DNA of 9,164 bases from contig JAGOWF010000099.1 of the NCBI GenBank assembly GCA_018060305.1, positions 1 through 9,164 on the forward strand, written 5' to 3'. The stretch comes from Pyrinomonadaceae bacterium. GTDB lineage: Bacteria > Acidobacteriota > Blastocatellia > Pyrinomonadales > Pyrinomonadaceae. Both the position numbers and the translations under genes were made by a program. Shown here piece after piece: positions 6,503 through 9,164 of this stretch. The notes beneath the pieces are model-generated. The model was given only the letters and a program-made list of their open reading frames with translations, made no database searches and was not told the DNA's origin. Position 1 is the first letter of the stretch. Every line of letters begins with the position of its first letter.

Positions 6503-7078
6503 TTGACCGAGAACAATCTAATACAGCGAAAGACCGTCATCGCGTTCGTTGCGATCATTGCCGTATCAGCAATCATCCTATCGCTGCAGGGGCGCGTTTG
6601 GTGGTGTCAGGCGGGCGATCTGGTCCCTTGGTCATGGGACATCTGGACGACGCACAACTCTCAACATCTCATCGATCCATACGCATTTACGCACGTTCTC
6701 CACGGAGTGCTCGAATTCTGGCTCCTCGGGCTCATCTTTGGCCGGGTGCCGGTGGCTTGGCGGTTTGTGATGGCCGTAATGATCGAGGCGACTTGGGAGA
6801 TCGCCGAGAACTCGTCCTATATCATCGAACGCTATCGCACGGTGACGTTGTCACTCGATTACTTTGGCGATTCGATAATCAACTCACTTGCCGACATCGT
6901 CTGCTGTGCGGCGGGCTTCGGGTTGGCGAAAAGGTTAGGATTTCTGCGTTCGTTGATCTTTTTTATCGCGACCGAGGTGATACTGATCCTCTGGATTCGC
7001 GACAGCCTGGTGATCAACATTATCATGCTGATCTATCCGATCGAGGGGCTGAAGGCGTGGCAAATGAGCGGTCGGTGA
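6503..7078 (+). CDS. UPF0314/DUF2585-family integral membrane protein
   Basis: This is a 191-residue inner-membrane protein of unknown function. About five or six hydrophobic segments are visible: roughly 11-28, 62-80, 84-101, 125-143, 148-165 and 168-180. Conserved polar blocks typical of the UPF0314 family are NSQHLIDPYAFTHVLHG (52-68), EATWEIAEN (95-103) and DYFGDSIINSLAD (119-131). The paired His, Glu and Asp residues lie near or inside helices, a layout reminiscent of VanZ-like and YjdF-type membrane proteins, though the role is unknown. The start must be TTG 6503: the frame upstream is closed by the sufU stop only two codons earlier, and no ATG or GTG suits. No Shine-Dalgarno sequence is seen, so initiation probably relies on ribosomes leaving sufU. 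It is the last gene of the plus-strand operon. Confidence 0.8.
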   Translation: MTENNLIQRKTVIAFVAIIAVSAIILSLQGRVWWCQAGDLVPWSWDIWTTHNSQHLIDPYAFTHVLHGVLEFWLLGLIFGRVPVAWRFVMAVMIEATWEIAENSSYIIERYRTVTLSLDYFGDSIINSLADIVCCAAGFGLAKRLGFLRSLIFFIATEVILILWIRDSLVINIIMLIYPIEGLKAWQMSGR

Positions 7079-7079
7079 C

Positions 7080-7871
7080 CTAGCGTTCGCCCCGTGCCGC
7101 CTCGACCTTTGTCTGAAGCGCGACCGTCAGCTTTCGTGAGCCCGGCTGGTCGAACGTCTCCATCCACCGCAACGCTTCATCGAGGATGCGAAGCTGATGC
7201 TCTCGCCAGTTCGGTTCGCCTGCGATCGATCCGAATTCACCCGTATAGTATGCCGTGCGGGGCGGGCGGACCATGTCGGTCGTCGCCGGATCGACCGATA
7301 ACGTCATCGTGGGAATCCCCGACAACTCGATCACGCGGGCGATGATCCCGATGGTTTGATGACAGAGCTTCGACGCCGGGATGAGAAGCGCGGCCTGGAC
7401 CTCGTATCTGTGCAGCCGCTCGGCAAGCTGTGGGCCGAGTTCTTCCGCGACAAGTGCAGCATTGGGTATCCAACTGCTGATCGACCACCAAACGCTGTTC
7501 AGGCTGCCGATCACGGCGTTTGCCTCGTATTCGAGCAGCCGGTCGATCGGGACCTGCACGTTTCGGTCGGCATTAACGGCGCCTGGATCAAAACCCTTTG
7601 CGGCGTAACAAATGTCTTCGGCAGTCACTTCGATCGGTATCTCGCGATACGATAGATCGCCGTCCTTCGACTCGGTATCGAACGCCTCGGTGCCGTCGAT
7701 ATAACCGCCGGCCGACGAGATCACCGCCAGATTGAGCATCGGCAATGCCCGCCGCACGGGCGTCAATGGTGCGTGGACGTTGTGGACGAACGGATAGCCC
7801 ACGAGCGAGTCATTCGCACGCCAACGGCCGAATCGCGAAGTGAAATCCGCCAAGTTTTCGATCACCTGCAT
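7080..7871 (-). CDS. Glycine/sarcosine/betaine reductase B-like protein (short, non-selenoprotein)
   Basis: A 263-residue soluble protein resembling the short relatives of GrdB/PrdB, the catalytic subunits of glycine/betaine and D-proline reductases. Motifs recalled from this family are SSAGGYIDGTEAFD (52-65), KDGDLSYREIP (69-79), NADRNVQVPIDRLLEYE (100-116), the Cys170 motif LCHQTIGIIARVIE (169-182), SGIPTMTLSV and RPPRTAYYTGEFG...GEP. Classical GrdB/PrdB carry a UGA-encoded selenocysteine, but this frame has no internal TGA, and Cys170 is the obvious reactive candidate. No GrdA, GrdC/D or thioredoxin gene is visible, so an amino-acid reductase role cannot be assumed. The start ATG (7869-7871) is 3 nt after the DUF4149 gene stop, with no clear ribosome binding site, so the two are likely coupled. 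It ends 1 nt from the convergent DUF2585 gene. Family call fairly confident; activity unknown. Confidence 0.7.
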   Translation of the reverse strand: MQVIENLADFTSRFGRWRANDSLVGYPFVHNVHAPLTPVRRALPMLNLAVISSAGGYIDGTEAFDTESKDGDLSYREIPIEVTAEDICYAAKGFDPGAVNADRNVQVPIDRLLEYEANAVIGSLNSVWWSISSWIPNAALVAEELGPQLAERLHRYEVQAALLIPASKLCHQTIGIIARVIELSGIPTMTLSVDPATTDMVRPPRTAYYTGEFGSIAGEPNWREHQLRILDEALRWMETFDQPGSRKLTVALQTKVEAARGER

Positions 7872-7874
7872 AGA

Positions 7875-8405
7875 TTAGGTCTTGAATTCCTTTGAAAAGT
7901 CGTAGATGTCGTCCTTTGCGTCGGCCGTTGGTTTATTGAATTTTCGATTCGCGATGATAAAGAACGCAATCAATGCCGCGGCCATGCCGACAAACAGTAC
8001 CCAAACCGAATACTCGTGGATCGCATCGAACTGCACCCGTAGCGGGTCATCGACGGCAACTTCATCTATCGGCCGGCCGATCTGCGAACGCAATGACGAC
8101 AGCCAAAATCCGATCACAAACTGTCCGACCGCGCACGCCGCGGCAAGGATGAGCAGCAAGAATCGTTCGACCCACAACCAAAACGCCCCGATACGTGCCG
8201 TCCCAACAAGAGAGGTCAACACCAGCACGCCTGCTATTCCAATGCCACCGTATTGCAGAACGGCAAGTGTGCGATTAACGACGGCACCGGCCAACTCGCG
8301 CTGTTCTACGACGTTGAACGCCGCTTGGGCAACGGCAATAAAGAAAACCGCCGCACCCAGCCAGACGGCCAGCAGCAACAGTCGAATGTCCGAAAAAAAC
8401 TTCAT
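7875..8405 (-). CDS. DUF4149-type four-helix membrane protein
   Basis: A 176-residue inner-membrane protein with four predicted transmembrane helices at about residues 8-30, 47-67, 79-102 and 132-152, then a charged cytoplasmic-looking tail (KDDIYDFSKEFKT). The first helix has LLAVWLGAAVFFIAVAQAAF, and the fourth is preceded by FDAIHEYS; the pattern WLGxxxFF...A...F plus FxxxHxxS is typical of DUF4149 (TMEM205-like) proteins. The function of the family is not established. The ATG is at 8403-8405 on the minus strand with AAGG 4 nt upstream, a good ribosome binding site. It is followed after 3 nt by the GrdB-like gene. Its upstream gap holds a palindrome within a promoter-like arrangement, so it may start its own transcript rather than depend on the glycosyltransferase gene. 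Confidence 0.72.
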   Translation of the reverse strand: MKFFSDIRLLLLAVWLGAAVFFIAVAQAAFNVVEQRELAGAVVNRTLAVLQYGGIGIAGVLVLTSLVGTARIGAFWLWVERFLLLILAAACAVGQFVIGFWLSSLRSQIGRPIDEVAVDDPLRVQFDAIHEYSVWVLFVGMAAALIAFFIIANRKFNKPTADAKDDIYDFSKEFKT

Positions 8406-8417
8406 CGCACCTTATTC

Positions 8418-8445
8418 ATTATCCTGCTTTTGGTCCAAAAGGCAA
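8418..8445 (-). promoter_or_regulatory. Candidate promoter with an operator-like palindrome before the DUF4149 gene
   Basis: On the minus strand TTGCCT (8440-8445, 4 of 6 to TTGACA) and GATAAT (8418-8423, 5 of 6 to TATAAT) are 16 nt apart, upstream of the gene starting at 8405. Between and overlapping them lies the palindrome CTTTTGGTCCAAAAG (8427-8441), extendable to TGC/GCA arms at 8425-8444 with one bulged base. A palindrome in the spacer is a common repressor position. It could alternatively fold as an RNA hairpin. It is not followed by a T-run in either direction, so it is not an intrinsic terminator. Confidence 0.35.
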
Positions 8446-8476
8446 AAAATCGATTGCGTTACCGGCTGTCAAACGC
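8444..8476 (-). terminator. Weak terminator candidate after the glycosyltransferase gene
   Basis: On the minus strand GCGTT (from 8476 to 8472) and AACGC (from 8460 to 8456) form a 5-bp stem with an 11-nt loop around the stop codon. Six nt later comes TTTTTT (8449-8444). The stem is short and the gap to the T-run is longer than usual, so this is a weak call. Confidence 0.2.
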
Positions 8477-9164
8477 CGCGACGCGGTCGGCCTTTTTCTT
8501 AAGGAGCATCTGATAGACCTCCGATATGTCTGCGACCATTTTCTCCGCACGAAAGTTTGGATCAACGTGCTTTTTTCCGTTTTCGCCAAACTTTTGTCTC
8601 AGTTCCTCATCTTCAAGCAGACGCGAAACTCCATCCGCCAAACCGGCTGAATCAAAGGGCTTTACAAGAAAGCCCGTGTGGTCGTCGATGACGACCTCCG
8701 GTGCCCCATCGATGTCAAACGACACGCACGGCTTGCCCATGGCAAGCGATTGCGGCAGCACGCGTGCCAGGCCCTCGCGCAGGCTCGTGTGAACTACAAC
8801 GTCCATCGCCGAGATCATCTCCGGTATCCGCTCGCGTTCGATCAGGCCGGCAAAGACGAAGTTGTCGAGGATGCCGTAGCCGGAGGCACGTTTTTGCAAA
8901 TGTTCGAGCAGCACGCCGTCGCCGATCAGAAAAAACCTCACATTTGGCACGCGACGAACGATATTGGGCGCGGCATCCAATAATTGATCGTGGCCTTTTA
9001 ACTCAAATAGGCGTGCGATCTTGCCGACGACCGGTGCGTCGAGCGGAATGCCAAATTCGCGTTTTACGGCCTCTGCGTCGAATTTTGCATTGAGAAACCA
9101 GTCGAGCTCCATTCCGCTATAGATCGTGCGAAACCGCTCCGGCTCCGCGATGCCGGCGGCGAGC
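8459..9164 (-). CDS. GT4-family glycosyltransferase (C-terminal 234 residues; 5' end outside window)
   Basis: This is the C-terminal Rossmann half of a GT-B fold, group 1 (GT4) glycosyltransferase that would move a sugar from a nucleotide-sugar donor to a glycan or lipid acceptor. The frame runs to the window edge. The visible upstream codons read LAAGIAEPERFRTIYSG before MELDWF, a normal GT4 interdomain stretch, so the Met at 9112 is internal and not the start. Motifs seen are GKIARLFELKGHDQLLDA (donor-site Lys/Gly), VRFFLIGDG, VFAGLIERERIPEM, REGLARVLPQSLAMGKP and GAPEVVIDDHTGFLV. The second Glu of the usual E-x7-E motif is Gln here (EGLARVLPQ), a variant I recall as common in this subgroup. 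Donor and acceptor cannot be assigned. The stop is TAA at 8459-8461, 53 nt before the DUF4149 gene. Confidence 0.9.
   Translation of the reverse strand, partial: LAAGIAEPERFRTIYSGMELDWFLNAKFDAEAVKREFGIPLDAPVVGKIARLFELKGHDQLLDAAPNIVRRVPNVRFFLIGDGVLLEHLQKRASGYGILDNFVFAGLIERERIPEMISAMDVVVHTSLREGLARVLPQSLAMGKPCVSFDIDGAPEVVIDDHTGFLVKPFDSAGLADGVSRLLEDEELRQKFGENGKKHVDPNFRAEKMVADISEVYQMLLKKKADRVAAFDSR

Noticed and set aside
6430..7083. 217-codon plus-strand frame overlapping the end of sufU and all of the DUF2585 gene
   Set aside because: The alternative frame encodes the recognisable DUF2585 motifs and membrane helices; this frame is Arg-rich and motif-free.
7080..7871. Selenocysteine insertion in the GrdB-like gene
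   Set aside because: No in-frame TGA occurs in the coding frame, and Cys170 is a plausible reactive residue.
8425..8449. Hairpin 8425-8444 as an intrinsic terminator
   Set aside because: It is followed by an A-run on the plus strand and by no T-run on the minus strand, so neither direction has terminator form.
7906..8502. 198-codon plus-strand frame opposite the DUF4149 gene
   Set aside because: Ser/Thr/Asn-rich shadow of a membrane protein gene, with no family features.
9110..9112. Met codon as the start of the glycosyltransferase
   Set aside because: Upstream codons to the window edge continue a normal GT4 sequence (RFRTIYSG), so the gene is simply cut by the edge.
1..9164. CRISPR array, tRNA/rRNA, transposase, integrase, phage or defence genes
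   Set aside because: No repeat-spacer pattern, RNA gene signature or related protein motif was seen on either strand.

Overview
The window is a dense, moderately GC-rich bacterial segment, almost all coding, with no gap longer than about 60 bases. It holds no rRNA, tRNA, CRISPR array or mobile element that I can see. Gene content and protein style suggest a Gram-negative-type free-living bacterium. Acidobacteriota (Blastocatellia-like) is my best guess, but this is recall and inference and the window has no phylogenetic marker.

Bases 1-7078, plus strand: a SUF iron-sulfur cluster assembly operon with extra genes inside it. The order is sufB (3' part only), a GNAT acetyltransferase, sufC, sufD, sufS, fhs (formate-tetrahydrofolate ligase), sufU, and a UPF0314/DUF2585 membrane protein. 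Most junctions are very tight: a 1-nt gap before sufC, a 4-nt ATGA overlap between sufC and sufD, zero gap between fhs and sufU, and 3 nt between sufU and the DUF2585 gene. SufS would take sulfur from cysteine and SufU would relay it to the SufB-SufC-SufD scaffold/ATPase. No sufE, sufA, sufT or Fe-S regulator is visible. The two wider gaps each hold something. Bases 3039-3074 contain a 9-nt tandem repeat, and 4296-4348 contain a small hairpin and a possible fhs promoter.

Bases 7080-9164, minus strand, convergent with the first block (1-nt gap, no terminator): a GT4 glycosyltransferase cut by the window edge, a DUF4149-type membrane protein, and a short glycine/betaine-reductase-B-like protein without selenocysteine. 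The last two are 3 nt apart and surely co-transcribed. The 53-nt gap before the DUF4149 gene has a promoter-like pair of boxes with a palindrome between them.

Points most worth a second look: the Fhs resembles the synthetase domain of eukaryotic C1-tetrahydrofolate synthase more than the acetogen-type enzyme, and it lies inside a suf operon; the accessory genes (GNAT, DUF2585) are coupled to Fe-S assembly; the sufD-sufS junction looks like a dispersed simple repeat; and the orphan GrdB-like protein has no visible reductase partners.
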